Assembly: GCA_017519045.1 (NCBI GenBank)
Contig: JAFWTC010000027.1
Coordinates: 1 to 64,000, forward strand
Source of the DNA: Candidatus Methanomethylophilaceae archaeon
GTDB taxonomy: Archaea > Thermoplasmatota > Thermoplasmata > Methanomassiliicoccales > Methanomethylophilaceae
Reading direction: 5' to 3'
DNA: 64,000 nt
Part shown: positions 17,603 to 25,639 of the stretch, in pieces
How positions within the stretch are numbered: the stretch's first letter is position 1
Layout of the letters: each line of letters opens with the position of its first letter
Position numbers and translations under genes: made by a program
Notes under the pieces: model-generated
Database searches by the model: none
What the model was told of the DNA's origin: nothing
Seen by the model: the letters and a program-made list of their open reading frames with translations, nothing else

Positions 17603-18759
17603 GATGCCGACCCCCCGATGAAGCCCACATCCGTAGGGCGATTCTCGAGCTCCTCGAATATGGCGAGTATGTCGTCGAACGAGATGTCGCGTCCGCCGAG
17701 GCCCGCTATGCGATTGCATATGGCACAACTGCATCCGCTCCCGTACAAAGCTGATTTGATCTCGCTGAAGACCACGCCGGCGTTGCCGAAGGACACGTCC
17801 TTCTCCAGGACGCAGACCGCCTTGGCGTTCAGCAGAGCGGATTGGACCTCCCTGTCAGGGAAGGGACGCATGTACCTGATGCGAAGGACTCCAGCCTTTA
17901 CCCCGTCCTCGCGCAGACGGTCGGCGACATCCATGCACAGCCCCGAAACGCATCCTAACGTGACGATCACGAGCTCGGCATCTTCCAGGAGATGTCCCTC
18001 GACCATGCCGGAGTACCTGCGCCCGAAAATCCTCATGAACTCGTCCTCCACCGGAGGAACGACGTCCCTAGCGTTCAGCATGCCCATGTGCTCGCTCATC
18101 TTGAACAGCACGTTGTATGCCGGCCCGGCGGTGAAACCCATGTTGACAGGCTTTTCGAGATCTATCTTGTTCGTCGTCGAGTAAGGCGGCAGGAACGAGT
18201 CCACCTGTTCCTGGTCCGGGACGTCGACGTTCTCGTACGTATGGGTGAGATTGAAGCCGTCCAGATTGACCATGAACGGGGTGGATACCCTATGGTCCTC
18301 GGCGATGCGGTATGACATGATCGCCATGTCCAGGGCCTCCTGTGCGTTCATGGCGTAGAACTGGATCCACCCTGAGCTGATCTGGGACAGGGAATCGCTC
18401 TGGTCCCCGTATATGTTCCACGGCAGAGCCACGGAGCGGTCTGCGTTCATCATTACTATCGGAAACCTTCCGCCGGCCGCGTACGGAAGGCACTCCGCCA
18501 TGTACAGCAGCCCTTGGGAGGATGTAGCGGTGAACACGCGCACCCCGGCGGCCGACGCTCCGATGGCGCAGGACATCGCCGAATGCTCGGACTCGACATG
18601 GATGAAATTCGAATCCAGCTCCCCGTCGGCCACCATCTCCGACAACCTCTCGACGACGACGGTCTGAGGGGTTATCGGATACGCCGAGACGACGGCCGGC
18701 CTGGCTAGCCGGATCCCCTGAGCGAAGGCCTCGTTTCCGGATACGAACGCCTTGGTCAT
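17599..18759 (-). CDS. porA: Pyruvate:ferredoxin oxidoreductase (2-oxoacid) alpha subunit
   Basis: 386 residues. AFAQGIRLARPAVVSAYPIT is the start of the pyrimidine-binding domain, followed by VESEHSAMSCAIGASAAGVR, TATSSQGLLYMAECLPYAAG, and the C-terminal VIVTLGCVSGLCMDVADRLR segment. PorA pairs with PorB to hold thiamine diphosphate. The gene begins MTKAFVSGNEAF at the ATG at 18759, overlapping the porD stop by 4 nt; its stop overlaps the porB start in the same way. The tight coupling indicates stoichiometric synthesis. Confidence 0.93.
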   Translation of the reverse strand: MTKAFVSGNEAFAQGIRLARPAVVSAYPITPQTVVVERLSEMVADGELDSNFIHVESEHSAMSCAIGASAAGVRVFTATSSQGLLYMAECLPYAAGGRFPIVMMNADRSVALPWNIYGDQSDSLSQISSGWIQFYAMNAQEALDMAIMSYRIAEDHRVSTPFMVNLDGFNLTHTYENVDVPDQEQVDSFLPPYSTTNKIDLEKPVNMGFTAGPAYNVLFKMSEHMGMLNARDVVPPVEDEFMRIFGRRYSGMVEGHLLEDAELVIVTLGCVSGLCMDVADRLREDGVKAGVLRIRYMRPFPDREVQSALLNAKAVCVLEKDVSFGNAGVVFSEIKSALYGSGCSCAICNRIAGLGGRDISFDDILAIFEELENRPTDVGFIGGSAS

Positions 18760-19052
18760 TCCTCGGCCTCCATCGTTATGCAATCGAACGGGCATATGCG
18801 GGCGCAGATCCCGCATCCTTTGCAGAAATTATAATCGACAGACGCTTTCCCGGAATCCATGCCGATGGTCCCGTCGGGACAATGCAGGTAGCACTTGTAG
18901 CACCCCTTGCATCTCTCGGCGTCCACCACCGGACGGACGGTCCTCCATCCGGCGTTGAGGTCCGCCAGGATCCCGGCACGGCAGCACGTGTCGGGAGGGA
19001 GGTTCCCAGCGTTCCACTCGGGGATGTCGCTGGTCAGCTCCGGCCGCATCAT
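18756..19052 (-). CDS. porD: 2-oxoacid:ferredoxin oxidoreductase delta subunit, 2[4Fe-4S] ferredoxin
   Basis: About 98 residues. Two cluster motifs are seen: CKGCYKCYLHCPDGTI and CKGCGICARICPF. They carry electrons from the TPP centre to external ferredoxin. The start is the ATG at 19052, in an ATGATG where the porG TGA is embedded; the second ATG at 19049 is an alternative. It is the shortest gene of the por operon and is coupled on both sides by 4-nt overlaps. It lies in the reading frame of a longer spurious frame starting upstream. Confidence 0.92.
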   Translation of the reverse strand: MMRPELTSDIPEWNAGNLPPDTCCRAGILADLNAGWRTVRPVVDAERCKGCYKCYLHCPDGTIGMDSGKASVDYNFCKGCGICARICPFDCITMEAEE

Positions 19053-19579
19053 TGGCCCACCGCCATCTCGGAATAGGCCTTCTCCATCACGGCCAGGTTC
19101 TTCTGTCTGAGACGAGGCGGCATGCAGGCGTCTACGCCCACGCTCAATGCCTGGGGATCCAAGCCCTCTACGAAGGACCCGAGGACTCCGGCCATGACCG
19201 TATTGGTTATCGGGACTCCGAGCATGGACTGGGCGAGCCTGGACGCGTCGAACGACACGACCCCGTCCAGCCCGAAATCCTCCTTGCTGTTTACCAGGGC
19301 GATGCCCGAAGCCGGCGACCTCCGAGGGAAGAGGCCCTCGTCCAGATACACCGAGAAATCCGGGTGCGAGACCTGGCTGCGATCGTTGATGGGGGCCGTC
19401 GAGAGCTTGGTGAACGCTCTGACGGGCGCGCCGCGACGTTCCGGTCCGAATGATGGGAAGGACATGGCGTACCTGCCCTCCTTCCCCAATGCGTATGCAG
19501 CCCCGACGATGCGGGCGGCCGTGAACGCGCCCTGTCCTCCGCGGCCATGCCAAACGATTTCAATCCTCTTCTCAGTCAT
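19049..19579 (-). CDS. porG: 2-oxoacid:ferredoxin oxidoreductase gamma subunit
   Basis: 176 residues. IEIVWHGRGGQGAFTAARIV is the gamma-subunit signature. It continues YAMSFPSFGPERRGAPVRAF, both strongly conserved. The subunit is thought to bind the CoA moiety. It is the first gene of the porGDAB operon. The start is taken as the ATG at 19579 (MTEKRIEIVW). An 81-bp gap with a G+C-rich hairpin-like stretch (ccgccccacgacgggacgg, about 19630-19648) separates it from the upstream substrate-binding protein gene on the same strand. Confidence 0.93.
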   Translation of the reverse strand: MTEKRIEIVWHGRGGQGAFTAARIVGAAYALGKEGRYAMSFPSFGPERRGAPVRAFTKLSTAPINDRSQVSHPDFSVYLDEGLFPRRSPASGIALVNSKEDFGLDGVVSFDASRLAQSMLGVPITNTVMAGVLGSFVEGLDPQALSVGVDACMPPRLRQKNLAVMEKAYSEMAVGQ

Positions 19580-19660
19580 GTGTAACAAATCCTGTGCTTC
19601 TCCGATGTAATGTGCAAGGGGTTTGGGGCCGCCCCACGACGGGACGGCCGGGAATAAGCT

Positions 19661-21004
19661 TCAAGCGGTGGTCTGCTTGTTGTTGATGTCATAAAGGATG
19701 ACCGCCGGCTGTGCGGCGACGCCGAACTGGGCCTGATTGGAGTTCAGGGCGGTGACGACGCCGTTCGATCCGGTGGCGTCGATGAACTTCACGTTCAGAC
19801 CAGCCTGCTCGTAAAGCGTCTTGTCGTCGCTGAGCCCGGGCTTGATCGCGCTGAGGCCAGGGAGCTTCTCGTCGGCGAGATGCGTAGGAAGCTGGTGGAG
19901 GTCGTTGACGATCACGCTGAGGGTTATGGTCTTCAAGCTGGAGGGGCTCCTGTAGGAGGACTTGTCGAGGACCGCCCTGATGACGGAATCGTCGACGAAC
20001 TTCTCCGCGAACTCGGACGAGTTCTTGAATCCGAGATCGGAAAGGGAGTTGTTGGCGAGGCCTCCGATGTCGTACAGGGTCTGGGTCTGGTTGGATATAT
20101 CGGACTTGATCTTGCTGAGCGGATCGCTGGGATTCACCCTGTCGTATGTCTTCTCGTCTCCCCAGGCGTACTCGATGGCGTCGAACGCGCTGAGTATCTG
20201 CTCGGTGGTGAGGCCGCTGCTCGCGCCACCGGCATGCTTGTACGCGTAGTCGACCAGCGCCTTATGGGAGGCGTCGGAGGAATCGTATCCGTTCGCCTGG
20301 ACGTCTTCAATGACATGGTTGAGCCAGTCGGTGGCGTTCTTCACCGCCCAGACCAGCCTTTCCGACGTGTCCCGGTTGTCTTTTATGTAATGGGAGTTGC
20401 CGTAGAGAACGCAGCAGGTCACATGAGGGAAGAGTACGTCGGTAGTGACGAGGTTCTGATAGGTGGCGGAATCCCCGATCACGAGAGCGCTGAACTGGGG
20501 CTCCCAGGTGATTCCGATGGCAAGGCCGGTCGAGGCCTGAACCTCCTTGATCCTCGCCGCGGACCCCTGCGTGACCGTATACCCGACCTGTCCATCGCCG
20601 GGGTTCCCTGCCACAAGGGAGAGATTCAGCGTCCCGCCGTCGGTGTACGCGGGATCGGCGAGGTAAACCTCCACTATCGTCTTGAGCTGGTAGTACTGAA
20701 TGGATCCCACCGTCGGCACTCCGAAGAGGAGCTTCTCCCATCCGGCGGCTTTGAAGATCGCGATCTCTCCGACGCCCGGGACGTTGTGCGTCTTCAGCGT
20801 ACGGTCGTCGTTGAGTACGAACAGGTCCCCCTTGTCCACTTTCGTTTCATCGAAGTAGAATCCGGAGCCGACGCCTTCGAGCCCGGAGATGAGATTGATC
20901 TCGGTGCTCTCCGCCTCGCTTCCCTTGTTGGTCAGCAATACGACTGCGCTGGCTGCGAGGATGATGGCGACCGCCGCGATGGCTATGATTTTATATCTTT
21001 GCAT
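19661..21004 (-). CDS. ABC transporter substrate-binding protein, nitrate/sulfonate/NMT1-like
   Basis: 447 residues, longer than the usual about 330. The N-terminal YKIIAIAAVAIILAASAVVL is a signal-anchor helix without an obvious lipobox cysteine. The mature part has the periplasmic-binding fold pattern (INLISGLEGVGSGFYFDET, then KAAGWEKLLFGVPTVGS) and ends FGVAAQPAVILYDINNKQTT. The ATG at 21004 is preceded by GGTG at a good distance; an ATG at 21019 is alternative. The divergent permease and ATPase complete a SsuABC/TauABC-type importer. The ligand is unknown: an arylacetate or a sulfonate such as coenzyme M are context-based guesses. A palindrome lies 10 bp upstream. Confidence 0.8.
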   Translation of the reverse strand: MQRYKIIAIAAVAIILAASAVVLLTNKGSEAESTEINLISGLEGVGSGFYFDETKVDKGDLFVLNDDRTLKTHNVPGVGEIAIFKAAGWEKLLFGVPTVGSIQYYQLKTIVEVYLADPAYTDGGTLNLSLVAGNPGDGQVGYTVTQGSAARIKEVQASTGLAIGITWEPQFSALVIGDSATYQNLVTTDVLFPHVTCCVLYGNSHYIKDNRDTSERLVWAVKNATDWLNHVIEDVQANGYDSSDASHKALVDYAYKHAGGASSGLTTEQILSAFDAIEYAWGDEKTYDRVNPSDPLSKIKSDISNQTQTLYDIGGLANNSLSDLGFKNSSEFAEKFVDDSVIRAVLDKSSYRSPSSLKTITLSVIVNDLHQLPTHLADEKLPGLSAIKPGLSDDKTLYEQAGLNVKFIDATGSNGVVTALNSNQAQFGVAAQPAVILYDINNKQTTA

Positions 21005-21013
21005 TTTTACACC

Positions 21014-21027
21014 TTTCATATAGGAAA
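21014..21027. promoter_or_regulatory. Candidate operator TTTCATATAGGAAA upstream of the substrate-binding protein
   Basis: Reverse complement is TTTCCTATATGAAA, exactly the 13129 site, and one base from the perfect palindrome. It lies 10 bp upstream of the chosen start of the substrate-binding protein gene, where a repressor would block initiation or where the site would fall in the short leader. Confidence 0.55.
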
Positions 21028-21269
21028 TATGAACAATTCACCATTCTATTTCTCCTATATTAATTTGACTACTATCGATATTCGAATAAGAATAGCATTA
21101 CGCCGCTGTGACAGCAATGATCACTTTTTAGGGGTTAATGATAGAAAGAAATCCACCATTTCAATGATGAAATGACGATTCTATCGGAATAATGGACTTG
21201 TCCAGCTCAATAATATTCATATAAGCATATCATCGACAGTCGATTTTATCTATGAGTTATTTTATCCTA

Positions 21270-21283
21270 TTTCATATATGAAA
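21270..21283. promoter_or_regulatory. Perfect palindrome TTTCATATATGAAA upstream of the ABC permease
   Basis: Extended symmetry is visible (CTATTTCATATATG then AAAATAG). It sits in the 314-bp A+T-rich divergent spacer between the substrate-binding protein and permease genes, 35 bp upstream of the permease ATG. The rest of the spacer contains short A+T-rich tracts and a half-site-like ctcctatatt at 21052-21061; no RNA gene was seen. Confidence 0.6.
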
Positions 21284-21318
21284 ATAGTACTAATGCTATT
21301 CACCACCGGGGGCGGGAC

Positions 21319-22200
21319 ATGACCGGTCTCAAAGCCTGGCTCATGGAGGACATAGGATCTTCGAAAGATCAGGAACATCAATCCGCGAAGAATGGAAGGG
21401 CCGTCGACAAGGACAGCAGACGCTACAAGCTGTGCGTCAACGCAGCGTACGTCGCCATTTCCATAACAATGCTGGTGGTGACTTGGTACTTCATATCATG
21501 GTATGTCAACAAGACCGTCATCCCTACGCCGATGGAGACGTGGGACGCGCTGGTGAGCTTCTTCGAAAACGGCGATTCGACCGCCGGAGGAAGCGCTTGG
21601 AGCTACATCAGGTCGAGTTTCGGAACCCTTCTGAAAGGATTCCTGCTCGCGTTGGTGTTCGCATTCCCGGTCGGGCTCCTCCTCGGTTCGGTCAACGTCC
21701 TGGACAGGCTGTTCAGCCCGGCGCTCAACGTCCTGAGGCCGATCGCGCCCGTGGCTTGGGCCCCTGTGCTAATCATCCTGCTCCAATCGGATGCCAGCGG
21801 AGCCATGATGGTGGTGTTCATCGGAGCGTTCTTCCCTATACTCACCACGGTGAGCTTCGGCGTCAAAAAGATCGACGTGAACCTGATCAACGCGACCAAG
21901 GTCCTCGGCGCCAGCTGGAGCCAGACCTTCTTCAAGATCACGGTACCGGCGTCTATACCATTTCTCATGAACGGCATCAAGACCGCCCTCGGGATAGGAT
22001 GGATGTGCATAGTGTCCGCCGAACTGTACGCCTCCGGAGTGGGGGGCCTTGGAAACTACATAACCAACCAGGCAGGGCTAGGAGCATGGCCGCAGGTGTA
22101 TGCGGGAATCGTGATCGTAGGCGTGCTCGGGTTGATCACCGTCCTGGTGGCGGACTACATATCAAAAGTTCTAAACAAGAAATGGGGAGTGGAAGAATGA
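21319..22200 (+). CDS. ABC transporter permease, SsuC/TauC type
   Basis: 293 residues. A charged N-terminal tail of about 37 residues precedes six membrane helices. The EAA-type coupling loop is INATKVLGASWSQTFFKITV, followed by PASIPFLMNGIKTALGIGWM, typical for nitrate/sulfonate/taurine permeases. GLLLGSVNVLDRLFSPALNV and LRPIAPVAWAPVLIILLQSD are also family-typical. The stop overlaps the ATPase ATG (ATGA). It imports the same ligand as the divergent substrate-binding protein. It is probably controlled through the palindrome at 21270. Confidence 0.9.
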   Translation: MTGLKAWLMEDIGSSKDQEHQSAKNGRAVDKDSRRYKLCVNAAYVAISITMLVVTWYFISWYVNKTVIPTPMETWDALVSFFENGDSTAGGSAWSYIRSSFGTLLKGFLLALVFAFPVGLLLGSVNVLDRLFSPALNVLRPIAPVAWAPVLIILLQSDASGAMMVVFIGAFFPILTTVSFGVKKIDVNLINATKVLGASWSQTFFKITVPASIPFLMNGIKTALGIGWMCIVSAELYASGVGGLGNYITNQAGLGAWPQVYAGIVIVGVLGLITVLVADYISKVLNKKWGVEE

Positions 22201-23204
22201 GCATCGTTGAATGGCTGAAGGAAGACCCTTCGGCGGGAAAGGAGCGTGCGGATGGCAGAAGGAACAGACCCTCCGTAACAGAGTGGCTGAAGGGCGACGC
22301 AGGCAAAAGGCCCGAAGCCCCCGTCGAAAGACCATCCTACAGCATGGGATCGGACTACGACGTCCAAATCAGCATACGCAATATCGGGAAGACCTACGTG
22401 AAGAACGGCATCGAGACGAAGGCCATAGACGACATTTCAATCGATGTCAGGAAGGGGGAGCTCGTATCGTTCATAGGCCCGTCAGGCTGCGGCAAGACGA
22501 CGCTTCTGAACCTGATCGCCGGTCTCCTTCCGCCGACCTCCGGCGTCGTGTACGTCGGCGACAGGGAGTGCGTCGGGCCGGGCAGGGACAGGGGGATGGT
22601 GTTCCAGGACTTCGCCTTGCTGCCTTGGCGCACGGTCAAGAGCAACGTGGAGCTGGGACTGGAGATCGCCGGGGTGCCGAAGGCGGAGCGGAGCGCCAAG
22701 GCCGATGAATACCTGCGCATCGTGGGCCTCGAAAAGTTCGCGAACTCCCACATCAACGAGCTCTCCGGAGGCATGAAGCAGCGCGTAGGGATCGCCAGGG
22801 CGCTGATCGTGGAGCCGGACGTCATCCTTATGGACGAACCGTTCGGAGCCTTGGATGCCCAGACCAGGAACCTAATGCAAGCGCAGCTGATAGAGATCCT
22901 CAAGAACACCAAGCAGACCATCATATTCATCACCCACTCCGTGGACGAGGCGGTGTACCTTTCGGACAAGGTCGTGGTCCTGACGAAGAGGCCTACGACC
23001 GTCAACGAGGTCGTCGAGATACCGTGGTCGAGGCCGAGAAACCGCACGACGCCCGAGTTCAACAGCATCAAGAGGGAGATAGTCGAATACCTCGAGCATG
23101 AGAACGTGATGGTAGACCGATGCCATCCGTCTCCGCTGGAATCGTCCGCGGTTCCAGCGGTCATGCCCGGACATTTTTCCTCGGATTCCGGCGTCTCGAC
23201 GTGA
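22197..23204 (+). CDS. ABC transporter ATP-binding protein, SsuB/TauB type
   Basis: 335 residues. Walker A is GPSGCGKTT, the Q-loop FQDFALLPWRTV is typical of SsuB/TauB, signature LSGGMKQRVGIARAL, Walker B VILMDEPFGALDA, and the H-loop FITHSVDEAVYL. An unusual N-terminal part of about 45 residues has two copies of a short motif (VEWLKEDPSAGK and VTEWLKGDAGK); the permease N-terminus has a similar LKAWLMEDIG. The start is set by the 4-nt overlap with the permease. The last about 330 bp overlap the open frame of a convergent ABC ATPase; the SsuB reading looks native to near the end. Confidence 0.9.
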   Translation: MSIVEWLKEDPSAGKERADGRRNRPSVTEWLKGDAGKRPEAPVERPSYSMGSDYDVQISIRNIGKTYVKNGIETKAIDDISIDVRKGELVSFIGPSGCGKTTLLNLIAGLLPPTSGVVYVGDRECVGPGRDRGMVFQDFALLPWRTVKSNVELGLEIAGVPKAERSAKADEYLRIVGLEKFANSHINELSGGMKQRVGIARALIVEPDVILMDEPFGALDAQTRNLMQAQLIEILKNTKQTIIFITHSVDEAVYLSDKVVVLTKRPTTVNEVVEIPWSRPRNRTTPEFNSIKREIVEYLEHENVMVDRCHPSPLESSAVPAVMPGHFSSDSGVST

Positions 23205-23918
23205 TCGGCCGAGGAACGCGCCCTTGATGTTGGACCTCAGGGAGCCAAGGCGGTCCGTGACGTCGCGGATCTTGCCGGATTCCATATAGAAAAGGCGCTT
23301 CCCATAGATCGCCGCGTCGTACTCGTGCGTGACCATCATGACCGTGGTGCCCGCTTCGTTTATCTCGGAGAGCAGCCTCATGACCGCGTCGGTGCTGTCC
23401 CTGTCCAGGTCCGACGTCGGCTCGTCGGCCAGAAGAACGTCGGGCTTGTTGGCCAGGGCCCTTGCGATGGATGCCCGGCGCTGCTCCCCACCGGAGAGCT
23501 CCCTGGGGAACCTGTCGGCCAAGTCCCCTATCCCCAGCCTGTCGAGGATGTCGTGCGCCTCCTGCGGGCTCTTCCCGCGTCCGTAAAGCTGGGTCGGAAG
23601 GAGGACGTTCTCCAGCACGGTCAGCGATTGGAGGAGGCCATGCTTCTGCGGAACGTAGCCTATGACATCGTTGCGGAACCTGGACGCCTCCCTGTCGTTC
23701 ATCGAGGAAAGGTCCCTGCCGGCGACCGTCACCCTGCCGGAGGTCGGACGCTGCACGCCTGCGACCATGTTCAGAAGGGTCGTCTTCCCGCTGCCGGATC
23801 TCCCCATGATCGCCACGAAGTCCCCTGATTCGAGCTTCAAGGACACGTGGTCCACCGCATTAAACGCTATGTTCCCGCGCACGTAGGTGACGGTTGCATC
23901 CTGGATCTCGATCAGCAT
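22872..23918 (-). CDS. LolD/MacB-type ABC ATPase, stop apparently lost
   Basis: Residues 1 to about 230 are a normal LolD-like ATPase: Walker A GRSGSGKTT, Q-loop YVPQKHGLLQSL, signature LSGGEQRRASIARAL, Walker B VLLADEPTSDLDRDS, H-loop MMVTHEYDAAIYG. A LolD protein should end near 23200. Here the frame runs on for about 120 arginine-rich residues antisense to the SsuB gene, which is not credible coding sequence, so the true stop was probably lost or shifted. It follows the FtsX-type permease gene directly (adjacent stop and start) and must work with it. Confidence 0.8.
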   Translation of the reverse strand: MLIEIQDATVTYVRGNIAFNAVDHVSLKLESGDFVAIMGRSGSGKTTLLNMVAGVQRPTSGRVTVAGRDLSSMNDREASRFRNDVIGYVPQKHGLLQSLTVLENVLLPTQLYGRGKSPQEAHDILDRLGIGDLADRFPRELSGGEQRRASIARALANKPDVLLADEPTSDLDRDSTDAVMRLLSEINEAGTTVMMVTHEYDAAIYGKRLFYMESGKIRDVTDRLGSLRSNIKGAFLGRSRRDAGIRGKMSGHDRWNRGRFQRRRMASVYHHVLMLEVFDYLPLDAVELGRRAVSRPRPRYLDDLVDGRRPLRQDHDLVRKVHRLVHGVGDEYDGLLGVLEDLYQLRLH

Positions 23919-25115
23919 TCACTCGCCCTCCCTCAGAAGGGTGTAAGCCTCCTTCCTCGACATCGAGTATGCGGCCGCTAGCGAGACGAGCGGGCCTATC
24001 GCGAAGGCTATGGCGAAGGCCGACAGCGCTCCTGGGATCAGCGAGGACAGGGAGGGCGTCGAATAAGGCATCCCCAGCGCGTCGCCTATCATGCCGCTGA
24101 ACGGCAGGATCGTCGCCAGGGCCAGGACCACTCCCGCCAGGGCCCCCAGGGCGCTCATCGCCGCGGACTCGTAGACGGCCATGGACACGACATGCCGACG
24201 GGTGGCCCCGATCATCCTCAGCACGGCGAACTCCCCCTTGCGGGAACCGACAGCGGTTACGAACAGCGCCGCTAGGATCACCGCCGATATGCCGACGACC
24301 ACCGACTCCAGGACCTCCACATACCCTGTCAGGGATCCCATCTGCGCAGTTATCCTGGATACCACATCGGTGGAGGCCACCACATCGACCTCCGAACCCG
24401 ATCCGACGCTCTGGATGCGTCTGGACACCTGGGACGCGGAATAGTCCTGATCCACGTCCACCAGCACCACGGAGATCTCCGAATCGACGTCTCCGCCGAT
24501 TATGAATCCCAGCTCGGACGCGTACTCGGCCATATGACGGATGGTGTCCTTGGTCATGAACACGGAGTTGTCCATCCCGGTGCCGGACTCCGCAAGCTTG
24601 GCCACGACCTCGAACATGTGGTCGAACAGGCGGATAGAGCCGTCTTTCACCTGGATGTTCGATCCGACCACCAGTTGGTCGATGCCCACCTCGGACGAAT
24701 AGCTCTCCGATATCCACGGCGTGACCGTGAAATCGGTCTCCGGATCGTATCCTATCAGCTGGACCAGGAATTCGCAGCAGTCGGCGTCGGATATGGACGT
24801 CATATAGAACTGGGAGCTGGTCCTCTCCACTCCGGTGACGGCTCCGATCTCGGACTCGATCCCGGCCGGCATATAGAACGAGGAGGCCGTTCCGTTGACA
24901 AGTATGGATTCCTCTGCGTATCCGCTCCCTGCGGGGACCGCCATGAGGTCGGCGCCCAGCCTCTTCTCCACGTTAGTCTCGCCCGCTTTCAAACTATCCA
25001 CGACGATGGTCCCAGTCAGCAGGACGAACGCGATCGCCAGCACGATGAGGGTGATGCCGGAGGTCCTGCCTAGACGGTCCATCAGGCTCCTGTTGGAAAG
25101 GCCGATTACGCCCAT
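23919..25115 (-). CDS. FtsX/MacB-like ABC transporter permease
   Basis: 398 residues with the four-helix MacB/FtsX layout. The first helix is at about 20-43 (ITLIVLAIAFVLLTGTIVV), followed by a large extracytoplasmic domain to about 285, and then three helices. The region from AVILAALFVTAVGSRKGEFA to VLRMIGATRRHVVSMAVYES is the characteristic FtsX motif before the coupling helix. The product probably exports a small molecule or lipid, or acts as a mechanotransmitter with the downstream ATPase. The start at 25115 overlaps the DUF4418 gene end by 10 bp, giving a three-gene operon DUF4418-FtsX-LolD. Confidence 0.88.
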   Translation of the reverse strand: MGVIGLSNRSLMDRLGRTSGITLIVLAIAFVLLTGTIVVDSLKAGETNVEKRLGADLMAVPAGSGYAEESILVNGTASSFYMPAGIESEIGAVTGVERTSSQFYMTSISDADCCEFLVQLIGYDPETDFTVTPWISESYSSEVGIDQLVVGSNIQVKDGSIRLFDHMFEVVAKLAESGTGMDNSVFMTKDTIRHMAEYASELGFIIGGDVDSEISVVLVDVDQDYSASQVSRRIQSVGSGSEVDVVASTDVVSRITAQMGSLTGYVEVLESVVVGISAVILAALFVTAVGSRKGEFAVLRMIGATRRHVVSMAVYESAAMSALGALAGVVLALATILPFSGMIGDALGMPYSTPSLSSLIPGALSAFAIAFAIGPLVSLAAAYSMSRKEAYTLLREGE

Positions 25116-25525
25116 CGTACCATTCTCGAATCCCTTTTGATCAAGACGACGTTCACGACGCTGACCATCGCGGCTATCGTGCCCGTCGCGATCATCCCGG
25201 GCTTCCCGGTCCTGTTGCATGCCATCATTCCGCTGTCGCATGTGCCGATGATCGTAGTGACGACCAGGACTGATAGCACCGAAAGCGCTAGGACGGCGAA
25301 TCCCAGGCACATGCGTCTTCTGCCGTCGTTCACGAACAGCATCGAAACGGAAAGAACGGCGATCGACGCCCCTATGAGGATCTCCGCATGACCCGTATCA
25401 TTGCATGGCCCCGCCATCGATTCGTCGCATATGCGGTAGAGGACGTACGGTCCGACGGCGATGATCAGTCCGAGGATCGCCAGCGCGATTGCGGAATATT
25501 TTGACATTCCAGGGTGTATCGACAT
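25106..25525 (-). CDS. DUF4418 family membrane protein
   Basis: 139 residues, four hydrophobic helices. The first has LAILGLIIAVGPYVLYRICD, followed by GHAEILIGASIAVLSVSMLF; the gap between helices is rich in Cys and Gly (CDSGMMACNRTGKPG). DUF4418 proteins commonly sit beside FtsX/LolD-type ABC genes, as here; their role is unknown. The ATG at 25525 is used; an internal ATG at 25507 (MSKYSAIAL) is equally plausible. A degenerate copy of the cluster palindrome lies about 17 bp upstream. Confidence 0.72.
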   Translation of the reverse strand: MSIHPGMSKYSAIALAILGLIIAVGPYVLYRICDESMAGPCNDTGHAEILIGASIAVLSVSMLFVNDGRRRMCLGFAVLALSVLSVLVVTTIIGTCDSGMMACNRTGKPGMIATGTIAAMVSVVNVVLIKRDSRMVRWA

Positions 25526-25541
25526 GACAAAAATACCTATA

Positions 25542-25554
25542 TCTACATAGGAAA
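25542..25554. promoter_or_regulatory. Degenerate copy of the TTTCATATATGAAA-type palindrome
   Basis: TCTACATAGGAAA (reverse complement TTTCCTATGTAGA) resembles the 13129/21014 variant TTTCCTATATGAAA in one half-site. It lies just upstream of the DUF4418 operon. Support is weaker than for the other four sites. Confidence 0.3.
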
Positions 25555-25639
25555 TATAGATTTTGGACCGGGACCTATCTGATATGATTCAGACCCCGCC
25601 ATATGGTGCACGGTTTCGTCATGCTGGATCGTTCATCAG

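Noticed and set aside
21432-22196. Upstream part of the long plus-strand frame that includes the SsuB-like ATPase
   Set aside because: This part is the out-of-frame shadow of the permease; the ATPase starts at 22197.
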